Notes: generated by a model from the sequence alone, not told the origin. 64,000 nucleotides of DNA from Planctomycetaceae bacterium (GCA_002683215.1 NYSY01000100.1:1-64000), one strand, 5' to 3'. Positions 16,495 through 26,001 are shown, numbered from the stretch's first letter. Numbers and translations: made by a program.

Positions 16495-17750
16495 GACGCC
16501 TCCGTCCGCTCCCAGAGGAGCGATGCCTCGACGCCGGTGGCACGAAATCGAATCATCTGAAGCGCCATGGCCACCGTTCGGGATCGAACCACACCACGAT
16601 CACCCGGAAACCGGAAACATCGCGCCTCGACGTCACCGGCGTGCGAAACCGCGATCCAAACCGTGCCGACGGGCTTGTCCGCCGATCCGCCGTCCGGCCC
16701 GGCGATGCCGGAGGTCGCGATGCCGAGATCCGCGCCGGCGCGTTTCGCGGCACCGACCGCCATGGCCGCGACGACGGCCTTCGACACCGCGCCGTCCCGC
16801 TCGATGACCGAGGGATCGACGCCGAGGTCCTCGATCTTGCGACGATTCTCGTAGGTGACCCAACCACCTCGGTACCAGGCGCTGGACCCCGCGACGTCGG
16901 TGATCGCCCCACCGATCATGCCGCCGGTGCAGCTCTCCGCGGTGGCGAGCGTCAGATCGGCCCGGGACAGTTCGAAGCCGACGGCTTCCGCGAGCGTGAC
17001 GTCGCCCCGCCCGAACACGAACGGCCGCCAGGCCGACTCGATCGTGGAGGCCATCGTTTCGATTCGGCCTCGATCCCTTTCGTCACGCCCCCGGATCCGC
17101 GCGGACAGAACGCCCTGCGACACGGTGGTCGCGACCGGAAGGTCGTTGTCACGTTCCATCATCGATTCGATCAGGGACGCCGCATCCGATTCACCGATGC
17201 CGGAGGCCCGAACCACGATCATGGGTCTCGGGGTCGCGAGCGGCAGCGACTCGAGCACGCGCTCGAACATCGGATGCATCTCGCGCGGTGGCCCGGGCAG
17301 CACCACGATCTCGGTGTCACCGATCCGTCCCTGCAGACCCGGTGCGGTTCCGTTGGGGTTCGCAAGACAGATCGCGGCATCGGGTCGAAGGGCCTGTCGA
17401 AGGTTGCCGCCAGGCATCGGACGTCGTCGCCCGGCGTACCAGGCTTCGAGGTCGCGGCGCGCAGCCGCGTCCTCCACCAGCGGGGACCTCATGGCGTGAG
17501 CGACCGCGTCCCGCGACACGTCGTCGAGGGTCGGCCCGAGTCCGCCGGTGATCACCACGAGCCCGACGCGATTCGCGGCGTCGCGGATCGCCGCTGCGAT
17601 CGCGTCCGCGTCGTCCCCTTCCACGCGATGTTCCAGCACGCGACAGCCCCGGGCGGCGAGCGTTGCCGCAAGATGACGACCGTGCGTGTCGAGGGTCTCG
17701 CCCGCAAGCAGTTCGTCCCCGACGGAAATGGTCACGGCGGTGCGGATCAC
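16491..17750 (-). CDS. cinA: CinA family protein with NMN deamidase domain
   Basis: A 419-residue protein of full CinA length. The N-terminal half is a MoaB/MogA-like fold (SVGDELLAGETLDTHGRHLA, TGGLGPTLDD) with ADP-ribose pyrophosphatase activity in characterised homologues. The C-terminal half is the PncC domain (ATAESCTGGMIGGAI, SGIAGPDGGSADKPVGTVW) that deamidates nicotinamide mononucleotide. The role is pyridine-nucleotide salvage. It overlaps pyk upstream and folK downstream by 4 nt each, so translation of the three is coupled. Confidence 0.94.
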   Translation of the reverse strand: MIRTAVTISVGDELLAGETLDTHGRHLAATLAARGCRVLEHRVEGDDADAIAAAIRDAANRVGLVVITGGLGPTLDDVSRDAVAHAMRSPLVEDAAARRDLEAWYAGRRRPMPGGNLRQALRPDAAICLANPNGTAPGLQGRIGDTEIVVLPGPPREMHPMFERVLESLPLATPRPMIVVRASGIGESDAASLIESMMERDNDLPVATTVSQGVLSARIRGRDERDRGRIETMASTIESAWRPFVFGRGDVTLAEAVGFELSRADLTLATAESCTGGMIGGAITDVAGSSAWYRGGWVTYENRRKIEDLGVDPSVIERDGAVSKAVVAAMAVGAAKRAGADLGIATSGIAGPDGGSADKPVGTVWIAVSHAGDVEARCFRFPGDRGVVRSRTVAMALQMIRFRATGVEASLLWERTEAS

Positions 17751-19264
17751 GCGTCGGCCGACCCTTCCTCCTCCACCCGGAGGACGCCGAGCGCGTCCGT
17801 CGGCCGGTCGGAGTCCCGACCCGAGCCGTGGACGAACACGCAGGCGTCTCCGGCCACGGTGATGCCGGCGGCGAGCGCCTCCCGGACCGCGACCCGAAGG
17901 AAAGCCCCGCGACCGGAAACCGGCGGCACCACCAGCGGCCGCACCCCTCGCAACAGCCGCATCCGCCGGGCGAGTCGCGGCTCGCTGGTGAACACCACGA
18001 TCGGAATCTGGAAACGTTCGCGGCTCAGCAGCCAGGCGGTGTGTTCGTCATGGGACCACGCGAGCACCGCGACCGCTTCGATCTCGCGGGCGATCCGTCG
18101 CGCTCCGGCGGCGATCGCCGGCATCCACGGATCCGCCATCTCCACCAACGATGCCTCGGGCGAGTCGACCCGTTCGGGTTCATCGGCCCAGGCCTCCGTC
18201 GCGCGCGAGATCCGCCCGAGCATCTCGACCGCGAGGGCGGGATGCGATCCGATCGCGGTCTCACCGCTGAGCATCAGCGCGTCGGTTCCGTCGAGAATCG
18301 CGTTCGCGACGTCGGTCGCCTCGGCGCGGGTCGGCGTCGGCGCGTCGATCATGCTCTGGAGCATCTGGGTCGCGACGATCACCGGTCGGCCCGCCGCCAC
18401 CGCCGCCGCGACGATCCGCTTCTGGGTCACCGGCACTTCCGCGATGTCCATCTCCACCCCGAGGTCGCCCCGCGCGACCAGCACCGCATCGCTTGCCGCG
18501 ATCACGTCGACGATCCCGCGAACCGCCGCGGGTCGTTCGATCTTCGACACCAGGCCCGGGGCCACGCCGTCCTGCTCGAGCACGGATCGAAGCCGCCGCA
18601 GGTCGTCGCCGTCGCGGACGAAGCTCACCGCGATGTAGTCGACTCCGCCGGCCGCCATCGCCCGTGCGAGTTCGAGATCCCGCGGCGTCACCGCGGGAAG
18701 CTCCGGGTCGCTGTCGGGAAGGTTGACCCCCATTCGGGGGCGCAGCGGCCCACCGACGACCACCGAACATCGAATCGCCGGCCCGACCTCCGTTCGGTCG
18801 ATCTCGAACGCCCGAAGCCGGATGTTGCCATCATCGAGCAGCACGCGGTCGCCGACCTCGATGGCCTCCAGCACGTCGTCCGCATCGATCGCGATCGATG
18901 CGATCGATGCACCGGATGAGGACGCGGTTCCAGATGATTCAGACGATGCGGAGGAAGCACGCCCGCCCCGCAACATCACCTCGGCTCCGGTGACCACTTC
19001 CGGTTCGACCCGGAGCCCCAGCCGGATCTTCGGGCCCGGAAGATCCGCCATGATCCCGATCGGCCGATCGAGGCGGGCTTCGATCGATCGGATCCGCGAG
19101 AGCGTCGCCTGATGGGTCGCCAGGGTCCCGTGGCTCAGATTGAGCCGGAGCACGTCGGCCCCGGCGGCGACGATGGCCTCGATACCCTCTCCGGAGTCGC
19201 AGGCCGGTCCGACCGTGGCGACGACCTTCGTTCGGGCGGTCCGTGGACCTCGGGCCAGACTCAT
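17747..19264 (-). CDS. pyk: Pyruvate kinase
   Basis: A 505-residue pyruvate kinase, the last ATP-forming step of glycolysis. Barrel motifs: RTKVVATVGPA, RLNLSHG, DLPGPKIR, the SKIERP segment with the catalytic lysine, ARGDLGVEM and MLSGETAIG; a regulatory C-terminal domain ends the protein. Residues about 101-126 in the lid domain are a Ser/Ala-rich insert (GRASSASSES, then GTASSSGAS) followed by a Ser-Ile-Ala repeat encoded by near-repeated GATCGATGC. This is low complexity and not usual in the family. It overlaps cinA and the binding-protein gene by 4 nt each. Confidence 0.95.
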   Translation of the reverse strand: MSLARGPRTARTKVVATVGPACDSGEGIEAIVAAGADVLRLNLSHGTLATHQATLSRIRSIEARLDRPIGIMADLPGPKIRLGLRVEPEVVTGAEVMLRGGRASSASSESSGTASSSGASIASIAIDADDVLEAIEVGDRVLLDDGNIRLRAFEIDRTEVGPAIRCSVVVGGPLRPRMGVNLPDSDPELPAVTPRDLELARAMAAGGVDYIAVSFVRDGDDLRRLRSVLEQDGVAPGLVSKIERPAAVRGIVDVIAASDAVLVARGDLGVEMDIAEVPVTQKRIVAAAVAAGRPVIVATQMLQSMIDAPTPTRAEATDVANAILDGTDALMLSGETAIGSHPALAVEMLGRISRATEAWADEPERVDSPEASLVEMADPWMPAIAAGARRIAREIEAVAVLAWSHDEHTAWLLSRERFQIPIVVFTSEPRLARRMRLLRGVRPLVVPPVSGRGAFLRVAVREALAAGITVAGDACVFVHGSGRDSDRPTDALGVLRVEEEGSADA

Positions 19265-20826
19265 CCGGCGCTCCCCTTCGATTCGATGATGGACTGGTAC
19301 ACGGACCGAAAGTGGGCCCGGGCGATGCGGCGAAGGATCTCCGTGGGATCACCCTCCGAAGGCCAGAGACCCTCGTCCGCCCAGCCCCGACGCAGCCAGC
19401 CCTTCTTCACGACGTCGAGGGCCGCGGGGTCGTCGAGGTCGTAGGACGTGTCCCCCGGTCCCGGAATCATCGGGAACGAATCGAACTCGACGAGCATCCG
19501 CCGGAGTTCGGGGTCGTCCACATCCTCGGCGGTGACGAGCCCCTTCGGATCGGCCGGATAGGCGGGGTGGCTGGTGATGGTCCGCCAGGCCGTTTCAAGG
19601 AGCTCCGCCTGATCGAGCGCCATCGCACGGAACAGCGGCGCGATGAACGCCCGCATCGCGCCGTTGGGTTTCTCGACCGCCGTCGCGATCGACCAGGGGT
19701 CGACCCGGTCGACGAATCGATCGAAGTCCGCGTCGTACATCGATCGCCGGATCGGAAGTCTCCGAAGTTCGAACTGACGAGGGCCGCGGCCGGCCTCGGT
19801 GACCGGAAACTGCCAGAGCGCCTGTCCGTCCTCGCTGAGCACGTAATCGATGAACCGTCGGGCGAGTTCCCGATTCGGCGCTCCAGTGAGCACCGCGATG
19901 GGATCGGGGTCGATGACGGTCTCACCGGGAGGATCGACGTATCCGACCCGTCCGACCGCATCGACTCCGGCGAGCCCGGCGCGGACCGCCGCGTCCTTGG
20001 TCCGCTGCGCCTCGTAACGCCCGTAGAAATCGATGCAGACCGCCGCCGCGGTCTCCCCCGCGGCGACCTCGATCGGCCCCTTGGTGCTGCTGCCGGCGAA
20101 GGACCGGGCGTTGGCCGCGAGCCGTCGCAGGATCCGCCAGCCGTCGTCCCAGCCGCGTCGCTGGAGGATCGCCTCGAAGGCGGTGGTCACCGATCCGCTC
20201 ATCCCCGGATCGACCATCGTGATCCAGCCCTCGTACTCCGGAACGGTCAGATCCTGCCAGGTGCCGGGCGTCTCCACCCCGAGCTGCTGGAGCACGTGTC
20301 GATTGAAGACGATGCCGAAGCTCGAGACCGCGGTCCCGAACCAGCGATGCCCGGGATCGAAGAGCGGCTGATCGGCGATCCGTCCGTCACCGTAGATCGA
20401 GGTGAGCCAGGCGTCGGTGACATCGACCTCCGAAAGCACCGTGGTCTCGCGGTCCTCGCCGTCGACCTTCACGCGGAGCGGCTTCGAGAGTTGCGTGAAC
20501 TCGTAGCTACCACCGCCCCAGAGAAGATCCGCGTTGCCGCCGGGCTCGATTCCGCCGTCGAGGGCCGCGGAATATTCGGAAATCAGGAGCTTTCGAATCT
20601 CGCTGGTGCCGCCCGGGGTGCTCCAGACGACCTGCACCGGGGCGCCGAACGTCGTCTCGTACCACTTCTCGAATCCGTGCTTGAATTCCCAGCGGATCTG
20701 CTCGTTGTGCGGGGTGACGATGACGAGCCTCGGCGCATCCGGATCCACCTCCTCGCCCTTCGGTTCGAGCAGGAAGGGACCGGCCAGCAGGATGACCAGG
20801 AACAGGATGGGGAGATATCGAAGCAT
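19261..20826 (-). CDS. ABC transporter solute-binding protein, orphan
   Basis: A 521-residue family-1-type extracellular binding protein. The N-terminal hydrophobic segment (RYLPILFLVILLAGPFLL) is an uncleaved anchor or signal, followed by IVTPHNEQIRWEFKHGFEKWY and PGGTSEIRKLL, typical of Fe(III)/polyamine-type binding proteins, and SSFGIVFNRHVLQQLG. It is unusually long, and no permease or ATPase is adjacent. It lies in translational register with pyrF and pyk (1-nt and 4-nt overlaps). The ligand is unknown. Confidence 0.8.
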   Translation of the reverse strand: MLRYLPILFLVILLAGPFLLEPKGEEVDPDAPRLVIVTPHNEQIRWEFKHGFEKWYETTFGAPVQVVWSTPGGTSEIRKLLISEYSAALDGGIEPGGNADLLWGGGSYEFTQLSKPLRVKVDGEDRETTVLSEVDVTDAWLTSIYGDGRIADQPLFDPGHRWFGTAVSSFGIVFNRHVLQQLGVETPGTWQDLTVPEYEGWITMVDPGMSGSVTTAFEAILQRRGWDDGWRILRRLAANARSFAGSSTKGPIEVAAGETAAAVCIDFYGRYEAQRTKDAAVRAGLAGVDAVGRVGYVDPPGETVIDPDPIAVLTGAPNRELARRFIDYVLSEDGQALWQFPVTEAGRGPRQFELRRLPIRRSMYDADFDRFVDRVDPWSIATAVEKPNGAMRAFIAPLFRAMALDQAELLETAWRTITSHPAYPADPKGLVTAEDVDDPELRRMLVEFDSFPMIPGPGDTSYDLDDPAALDVVKKGWLRRGWADEGLWPSEGDPTEILRRIARAHFRSVYQSIIESKGSAG

Positions 20827-21698
20827 CAGTCCGAACCCCCGGTCGAGTCGTTCACGATCCCGCGGATCGCACCCGCGAACTCGACCGCCGCGGCATTGAC
20901 GGAGGTCTTCCAGTCACCCTGCCGATCCACGAAGGCGTGGATGATCGAACGGCTCGCCGTGACGAGCACCCCACCTCCGCGAGCGTCGAGGGCGGCGCGG
21001 ACGCCGTCCGCACCCCCGCCCTGCGCGCCGTAGCCCGGGAGCAGGAACGGCGCCTCCGGCATGCTCGCCCGAAGCGCGGCGGCGGCCTCGGGCTTGGTGG
21101 CGCCGACCACGGCGCCGACCGACACCGGGCCGGTTCCTCCGTTGCCGCGACCGAGCCGATCGACCATGCCGGCGACGAGCCCGGCGACCGTGCCGTCACC
21201 AACCGCGGGCGCCTGGATCTCGTCGCCCGAGGGATTCGAGGTCCGCACGAGGACGAAGACGCCGAGGCCCGCATCGAGAAACGGCGTGATGCCGTCCTCC
21301 CCGAGGTAGCCGTTCAACGTGATCCAGTCGGCACCGGTCGCCGCGGCCCCGGCCGCGTAGTGCGTCGCCGAAATTCCGATGTCGCCGCGTTTCGCATCCA
21401 GGATCACCACGAATCCCGCGTCACGGGCTCGGGTGATCACCCGTTCCATCGCCGCCACCCCGAGGTGACCGTACCGCTCGAAACACGCCGCCTGGATCTT
21501 GACGCAGGGGACGACCCCGACCACCGCGTCCAGAACCCCGTTCGAGAACCGTTCGATCGCCTCCAACGGGTCGGAACCATCGATCGCGCCCGGCAGCCGG
21601 GTGGCCACGGGATCGAGACCGACACAGACCGGTGCGGCGTCTTCGAGTCTTGCCGCGAGCCGTTCGCCGGCGGTCGCCTTCGGGGTGGTGGTGTGCAT
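20826..21698 (-). CDS. pyrF: Orotidine 5'-phosphate decarboxylase, type 2
   Basis: A 290-residue enzyme making UMP from OMP. The active-site motif DAKRGDIG near residue 96, VCVGLDP at the start of the barrel and the VKIQAACFERYG strand identify the longer type-2 subfamily. It is the promoter-proximal gene of the pyrF-SBP-pyk-cinA-folK unit. TAGAAT ends 6 nt before ATG 21698 with no Shine-Dalgarno, and the promoter faces away from that of the DUF971 gene. Confidence 0.94.
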   Translation of the reverse strand: MHTTTPKATAGERLAARLEDAAPVCVGLDPVATRLPGAIDGSDPLEAIERFSNGVLDAVVGVVPCVKIQAACFERYGHLGVAAMERVITRARDAGFVVILDAKRGDIGISATHYAAGAAATGADWITLNGYLGEDGITPFLDAGLGVFVLVRTSNPSGDEIQAPAVGDGTVAGLVAGMVDRLGRGNGGTGPVSVGAVVGATKPEAAAALRASMPEAPFLLPGYGAQGGGADGVRAALDARGGGVLVTASRSIIHAFVDRQGDWKTSVNAAAVEFAGAIRGIVNDSTGGSD

Positions 21699-21704
21699 CC
21701 CCGG

Positions 21705-21753
21705 ATTCTACGGCCGACGCGGATCCGCCACCGCGGACGTCTCCGCATACCAT
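21705..21753. promoter_or_regulatory. Back-to-back leaderless-type promoters of pyrF and the DUF971 gene
   Basis: TAGAAT (minus strand, 21705-21710) ends 6 nt before the pyrF ATG, and TACCAT (plus strand, 21748-21753) ends 6 nt before the ATG of the divergent gene. The 61-nt gap leaves no room for conventional leaders, and no Shine-Dalgarno is seen for either gene. Confidence 0.6.
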
Positions 21754-21759
21754 CACGGC

Positions 21760-22098
21760 ATGGCCGTGGATCCACCCCCCCGACACCTGCACCTGGACCG
21801 AGCAGCAGGCCTCACCATCGAATGGCCCGAGGGCCGGACCGTGTTCTATCCGGTGGCCTGGCTCCGCCGGATGAGCCCCTCCGCGGACGCTCGGGAACTG
21901 CGGAAGGAGCTCGACCGGAATCCCCTGGCCGTCCTGCCCTCGGGCGGCGAGACCGGCCCGCTCCGGGCGGAGGGAATCGAAGCCGTGGGCAACTACGCGA
22001 TCAGGATCACGTTCAGCGACGGGCACGCCTCCGGAATCTACTCCTGGGGCTACCTCCGGAGCATCGAACCCGATTCCGAAGCGCCACTTCCATCATGA
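21760..22098 (+). CDS. DUF971 family protein
   Basis: A 112-residue protein made of one DUF971 domain, related to the N-terminal domain of gamma-butyrobetaine hydroxylase and found fused to Mrp/ApbC in some proteins. The GHASGIYSWGYLR motif near the C-terminus is the signature, with LTIEWPEGRT at the N-terminus. The biochemical role is not established; links to iron-sulfur metabolism are known only from fusions. It starts a three-gene unit with 4-nt overlaps and a leaderless-type -10. Confidence 0.85.
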   Translation: MAVDPPPRHLHLDRAAGLTIEWPEGRTVFYPVAWLRRMSPSADARELRKELDRNPLAVLPSGGETGPLRAEGIEAVGNYAIRITFSDGHASGIYSWGYLRSIEPDSEAPLPS

Positions 22099-22589
22099 GC
22101 CTCCCCACCGTGCCATTCCGACCGTTCACCGGAACCCCGGCGGGTGATCTGCCCGTTCCCGCGGGAATCGCGTTCTGGGCGGAGATGACGGTTCCCGCCG
22201 ACGGCGTGAGCGACGGCGTTCCGCACGTGAACAACGTCGAATACGTTCGATGGGTCGACCGGCTCGCGGAAATGGCGACCGATGCGGCGGGCTTCACGCG
22301 AGCCCGACATCTCCGGGAGGGCACGATGTGGTTCGTGGCCCGGCACGAGATCGACTACCGGGGCGAGGCGTTCGCCGGAGACCGGATCCTCGCGGCGACC
22401 TGGATCGTCGACGCCACCCGAACCACCGTGCGGCGGGCGACGCTCGTCTTCCGACCGGCCGACGACCGAGTGATCTGCGAGGCGACGACGCGATGGGCCC
22501 TCGTGAACCTCGAAACCCGGCGGCCGCTCCGGATTCCTCAGGCGATCCGGGATGCCTTCGGCACCGCGGCCGAGGCCGACCCGGCATGA
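22095..22589 (+). CDS. Hotdog-fold acyl-CoA thioesterase
   Basis: A 164-residue protein of the 4-hydroxybenzoyl-CoA thioesterase/YbgC group. After about 30 residues it shows VNNVEYVRWVDRLAEMA in the position of the family's DxxGHVNNxxY motif; the expected catalytic aspartate is replaced by the DGVPHVNN arrangement. FVARHEIDYRGEAFAGDRI and RATLVF follow the fold. Substrate unknown. ATG 22095 overlaps the DUF971 stop. Confidence 0.8.
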   Translation: MSLPTVPFRPFTGTPAGDLPVPAGIAFWAEMTVPADGVSDGVPHVNNVEYVRWVDRLAEMATDAAGFTRARHLREGTMWFVARHEIDYRGEAFAGDRILAATWIVDATRTTVRRATLVFRPADDRVICEATTRWALVNLETRRPLRIPQAIRDAFGTAAEADPA

Positions 22590-23656
22590 CGCTCCGTGCG
22601 GCCTTCATCCTCGACGCACCCCGGGTTCACCACGAACACGCCGCGTTCGCCCGGCTCGCGGTCGGTCTCGCCGCCGAGGGCATTCGCACCCTGCTCGCGC
22701 TCGATGGTGATCCGCATCACGCGATCGACGACCGGGACGCACCGATCCCGACCATCACGCTTCCGATCCGACTCCCCCTCTGGGTGCGGGAACGGGCGAT
22801 CGAGGCGACGCTCGACGCCTTCACCGAGGCAGGCATGGATCAGCTCGACGTGGTGGTCGCGGCCGGCACCGGAGGCATCGGGTTCGCGCGCCGGCTCGCC
22901 CGCCGACTCGAACGCCCGCTCGTGGTCGAAGTACGGAGTCGCGCCGAACTCCGAGCGGTCCCCCGGAATTCGGGAATCACCGTGGTCGCGGCGACGGACG
23001 GCCTCCGCATCCTCGCGGCCCGACGCCTCGGCGATGAGCGGTGCACCCATCTCCCGGTCCCGGTGCCTCGAACGCTACCGCTCCCGAGCGGCCCGCGCAA
23101 TCTCGGTGTGATCCTGGGGCCGGTCGCGAACGTCGCGACCTGGACCGCGATGATCGACGGCCTCGCGGGCCGGGATCGGCTCCCCGGCGGCCTCGAACAC
23201 GTGGCCGTCGAACTCGGTGACCAGCGTTCGGACGCCCGGATCTGGTCGCACCTTCGACAACGCGAGCTGCTCTCCAACGTGACGGCCTTCGACGATGCCG
23301 ACCGCCTTCGGGCCCTCCTGGCGGACGCCGCCATCGTGCTGCTACCGGAATCGGGCCAGCCGGTGCGGAGCATCGAGCGGCAGGCGATGTACGGTGGTGC
23401 GGTACCCGTCGCGGTCGAAGACCTTGACCGCACGGACCTCCGACCGTCGACCGACGCCGTGGTGCTCTCCGCGACGGAGGCCCGACAATCAGGGGCCTGG
23501 CGAACCGCGATCGAGCAGGCTCGGGAGGGCGGCTTCGACGAAGCCTCGAAGGCGGCGGCGGCCGATTCCCTCGTCTCTCGCGTCGCTCCGCGGTGGGCGA
23601 AGATCCTCGAAACCGTCGTCCACGGGGATGCGACGCCCATCGAACAGGGTGGCTGA
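22586..23656 (+). CDS. Glycosyltransferase-like protein
   Basis: A 356-residue protein with a GT-B-like layout: an N-terminal Rossmann-type half (AAFILDAPRVHHEHAAFARL, VVVAAGTGGIGFARRLARRL) and a C-terminal half ending in LLPESGQPVRSIERQAMYGG, resembling the E/Q...AMA.G.PV element of family GT1/GT4 enzymes. Several catalytic landmarks are weak, so a transferase role is tentative. It overlaps the thioesterase gene by 4 nt and is followed by a hairpin-containing gap. Confidence 0.55.
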   Translation: MTLRAAFILDAPRVHHEHAAFARLAVGLAAEGIRTLLALDGDPHHAIDDRDAPIPTITLPIRLPLWVRERAIEATLDAFTEAGMDQLDVVVAAGTGGIGFARRLARRLERPLVVEVRSRAELRAVPRNSGITVVAATDGLRILAARRLGDERCTHLPVPVPRTLPLPSGPRNLGVILGPVANVATWTAMIDGLAGRDRLPGGLEHVAVELGDQRSDARIWSHLRQRELLSNVTAFDDADRLRALLADAAIVLLPESGQPVRSIERQAMYGGAVPVAVEDLDRTDLRPSTDAVVLSATEARQSGAWRTAIEQAREGGFDEASKAAAADSLVSRVAPRWAKILETVVHGDATPIEQGG

Positions 23657-24063
23657 GAAACGGCGAGGCATCGCCATTCTTCGGACGGGGCGCGTTCACC
23701 CGGCACGGAATCCGACTCAATGTCGAGATTTCCAAGAACCCTCCGTGATCGAGATTCGAACCTAGGAAAGGTCCTTCGGCCATCCGGTCGCCGGGCCGAC
23801 CTTCATCAGTCTTTCTCCCCTCCGCGACTTCGCCCCCCGATCGCTTGCGATCGACGGGGCGATGTCGTTTTCGTCCGAACGACGAAGACTCCAGGGCCCC
23901 GGAACGACCGATGCCCGGCCCCGAGAAGGCCGCGCACCGGTGGTCGGATCTCCTCCAGAAAACCCGCCAAACCGGTCTCGACCGGTGCGTGGACGACGCC
24001 CGCCACGCCCATTTCGAACTCGCCGATCGGTGGATTCCTGCACAATGCGCGGCAGGAGATTCC
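23657..24063. other. 407-nt gap with a hairpin
   Basis: No gene is supported. A hairpin at 23832-23860 (GCCCC...GGGGC outside, CGATCG/CGATCG inside around CTTG) followed by GATGTCGTTTTCG may terminate the upstream three-gene unit. CACAAT at 24041-24046 and GCAGGAGATT before 24064 are the likely -10 and ribosome binding site of the next gene. The frame of that gene stays open back to about 23845, but the extension is not protein-like. Confidence 0.45.
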
Positions 24064-26001
24064 ATGACTTCGATTCTGCTGCCTCTGATCCTGTCGCTCG
24101 CATCGTCTCCAGTCGTCGGCGACGACCCGGTTCCGGTTCCGCCCGACCTCGATCGCAACCGCGTGCTCGAGGCGGGCCGGTTCGAACTCGACGATGCCGG
24201 CCGCGCCCGCGACGGGCAACTCGTCGATGGGTCGGCCGATCGGGATCGAACGCTGCTCGCGATCCTCCCCGATCGCACCACGGGTGATGATCGGGGACTC
24301 GATCGGCTCCAGCGTGCCGTGCAGGATCTGGCCCTCCTCCGCCCCGACGCGGTCTTCTGCGTCGGCGATCTCGTCCAGGGCTACAAGCGCGACCTGGACG
24401 ACTACGACCGGGAAGTCGACGACTTCCTCCGCATCATCGATCCGCTCGACGCGGATTTCTGGCCGACCGCCGGAAACCACGACGTGATCTCCGGCGATCG
24501 AGACGCGTCCGATGATCGGTTCGCCGATCGCTATCGAGCTCGTTTCGGGCCGCTGCACTACGCGGTCCGCCTCGACCACGGCACGGTGGTCGTGCTCTTC
24601 AGCGACGAAAACCTCGACGGTGGCGACGTCGACATCTCCGACGCGCAGATCCAGTGGCTCGCGGGCGTGCTCGCCGCCGCCGACCGCGAGGAACCGATCG
24701 TGCTTCTCATGCATCGCCCGCTCTGGCGACAACGCGGCGTGAACTGGAACGACCGGGTGCATCCGCTCCTCGTCGAGCACGGCGTCGACGCGGTGGTCGC
24801 CGGTCACTTCCACGCCCTTCACCGTGATGCCGACCGGGACGGCATCGAGTACCACCTCCTCGGCGTCTGCGGCGGCGGCATCGACCAGCACCCCCTGACC
24901 GGCCAGTTCGACCACCTGACCCTCCTCGATCTCGGACCGGGCGATGACGTGCACCTGCGTCATCTTCCCGTGGGCGTGGTGCTTCCGGACGACTTCGTGC
25001 TCCGCGCCGATCAGGATCGGGCGTACGCCTTGAAGCGTCGCTCCGACGTCGTCAGCGTCGACGGCTCGGTCGCCGATCCGTGGCGGGGCGCGATCGAGGA
25101 TGAGATCGAGATCGGCATCCGGAATCCCATCGATCGACCGGTCACCTTCTCCTTCTCGCCCGCGGGGCCTGCCGAACCATGGCTGGTCGAGGGCCACGAG
25201 TTTCTCAGTCGAACGCCGGTCCGCTTCGAGAACCGCGTCCTCACCGACCTGGAGACGCCCTTCACCCTCGACCTTCCCGATTCGATCACCCTCGATCCCG
25301 GCGAGCGAAGAACCTTCGAGGTCTCGGTGACCGCCCCGCAGGTCGACGCCCCCGCCCTGCCACCGCAGTTCCAGGTGACCGCCACCTTCACCGATGATCA
25401 GGCACGGCGAGTCCCGCTCCGACTGCCCCGACGAATTCCGATCGACCGGCGGGATCCAGACGTGGGCGACGGCCACCCTCGCTGGCCCGTCACGGGCTGG
25501 GCCCACTCGGTGTACGAGACGCTCGAACCACTCGGTTTCCTGACGACATCCACCGATGCCGATTCGGGGGAGGTCGTGATCGAGCTGGAGATCGCAGACG
25601 ACCGGTTCGCCGATGACGATGCCCCGCCGGAGACCACGGTCGGCGCTCGTCGCAATCCACACGGCGATCTCGTCGTCATCACCGTGGGGACGACCGGTGG
25701 CCCCCGGTCGTTCCTGTTCGAACCCGCCGATCCCGACCGCCTCTTCGAATTCGATGCAGACGGCGGGATCGTGAAAGGCTGGTCCGAGGCGGTTCGACGG
25801 ATCGATTCCGGCGAAGCCGCCCCTGATCCGATCCGACGGACCTACCGGATTCGCCTTCCGGAAGTCCGCCCCAAGGCCCTGAAAGGGGTTCAAGTCGAGG
25901 TCGCGGACAATGACCGGGCGTACCACACGCAGTGGCGTCGACTCGCCCCCCGCGGCCGGATGCTCGAATTTGGTCCGATGTCCGCATCTGATCGGCCTTG
26001 A
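24064..26001 (+). CDS. Exported metallophosphoesterase
   Basis: A 645-residue calcineurin-like phosphoesterase with a signal peptide (SILLPLILSLASSPVVG). Metal-site motifs: GDLV (about residue 100), GNHD (about 138), the histidine in LMHRP and GHFH (about 245). The first motif, normally Asp-x-His, appears as PDRT, so its histidine is replaced. The C-terminal 350 residues are beta-rich with an Ig-like character and probably bind substrate or cell wall. AGGAG lies 7 nt before ATG 24064. Substrate unknown. Confidence 0.85.
   Translation: MTSILLPLILSLASSPVVGDDPVPVPPDLDRNRVLEAGRFELDDAGRARDGQLVDGSADRDRTLLAILPDRTTGDDRGLDRLQRAVQDLALLRPDAVFCVGDLVQGYKRDLDDYDREVDDFLRIIDPLDADFWPTAGNHDVISGDRDASDDRFADRYRARFGPLHYAVRLDHGTVVVLFSDENLDGGDVDISDAQIQWLAGVLAAADREEPIVLLMHRPLWRQRGVNWNDRVHPLLVEHGVDAVVAGHFHALHRDADRDGIEYHLLGVCGGGIDQHPLTGQFDHLTLLDLGPGDDVHLRHLPVGVVLPDDFVLRADQDRAYALKRRSDVVSVDGSVADPWRGAIEDEIEIGIRNPIDRPVTFSFSPAGPAEPWLVEGHEFLSRTPVRFENRVLTDLETPFTLDLPDSITLDPGERRTFEVSVTAPQVDAPALPPQFQVTATFTDDQARRVPLRLPRRIPIDRRDPDVGDGHPRWPVTGWAHSVYETLEPLGFLTTSTDADSGEVVIELEIADDRFADDDAPPETTVGARRNPHGDLVVITVGTTGGPRSFLFEPADPDRLFEFDADGGIVKGWSEAVRRIDSGEAAPDPIRRTYRIRLPEVRPKALKGVQVEVADNDRAYHTQWRRLAPRGRMLEFGPMSASDRP

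Noticed and set aside
23740-23800. A GATTCGAACC string resembling a tRNA T-arm on the minus strand
   Set aside because: The flanking five bases do not pair into a T-stem, and no acceptor or anticodon arm can be built around it.
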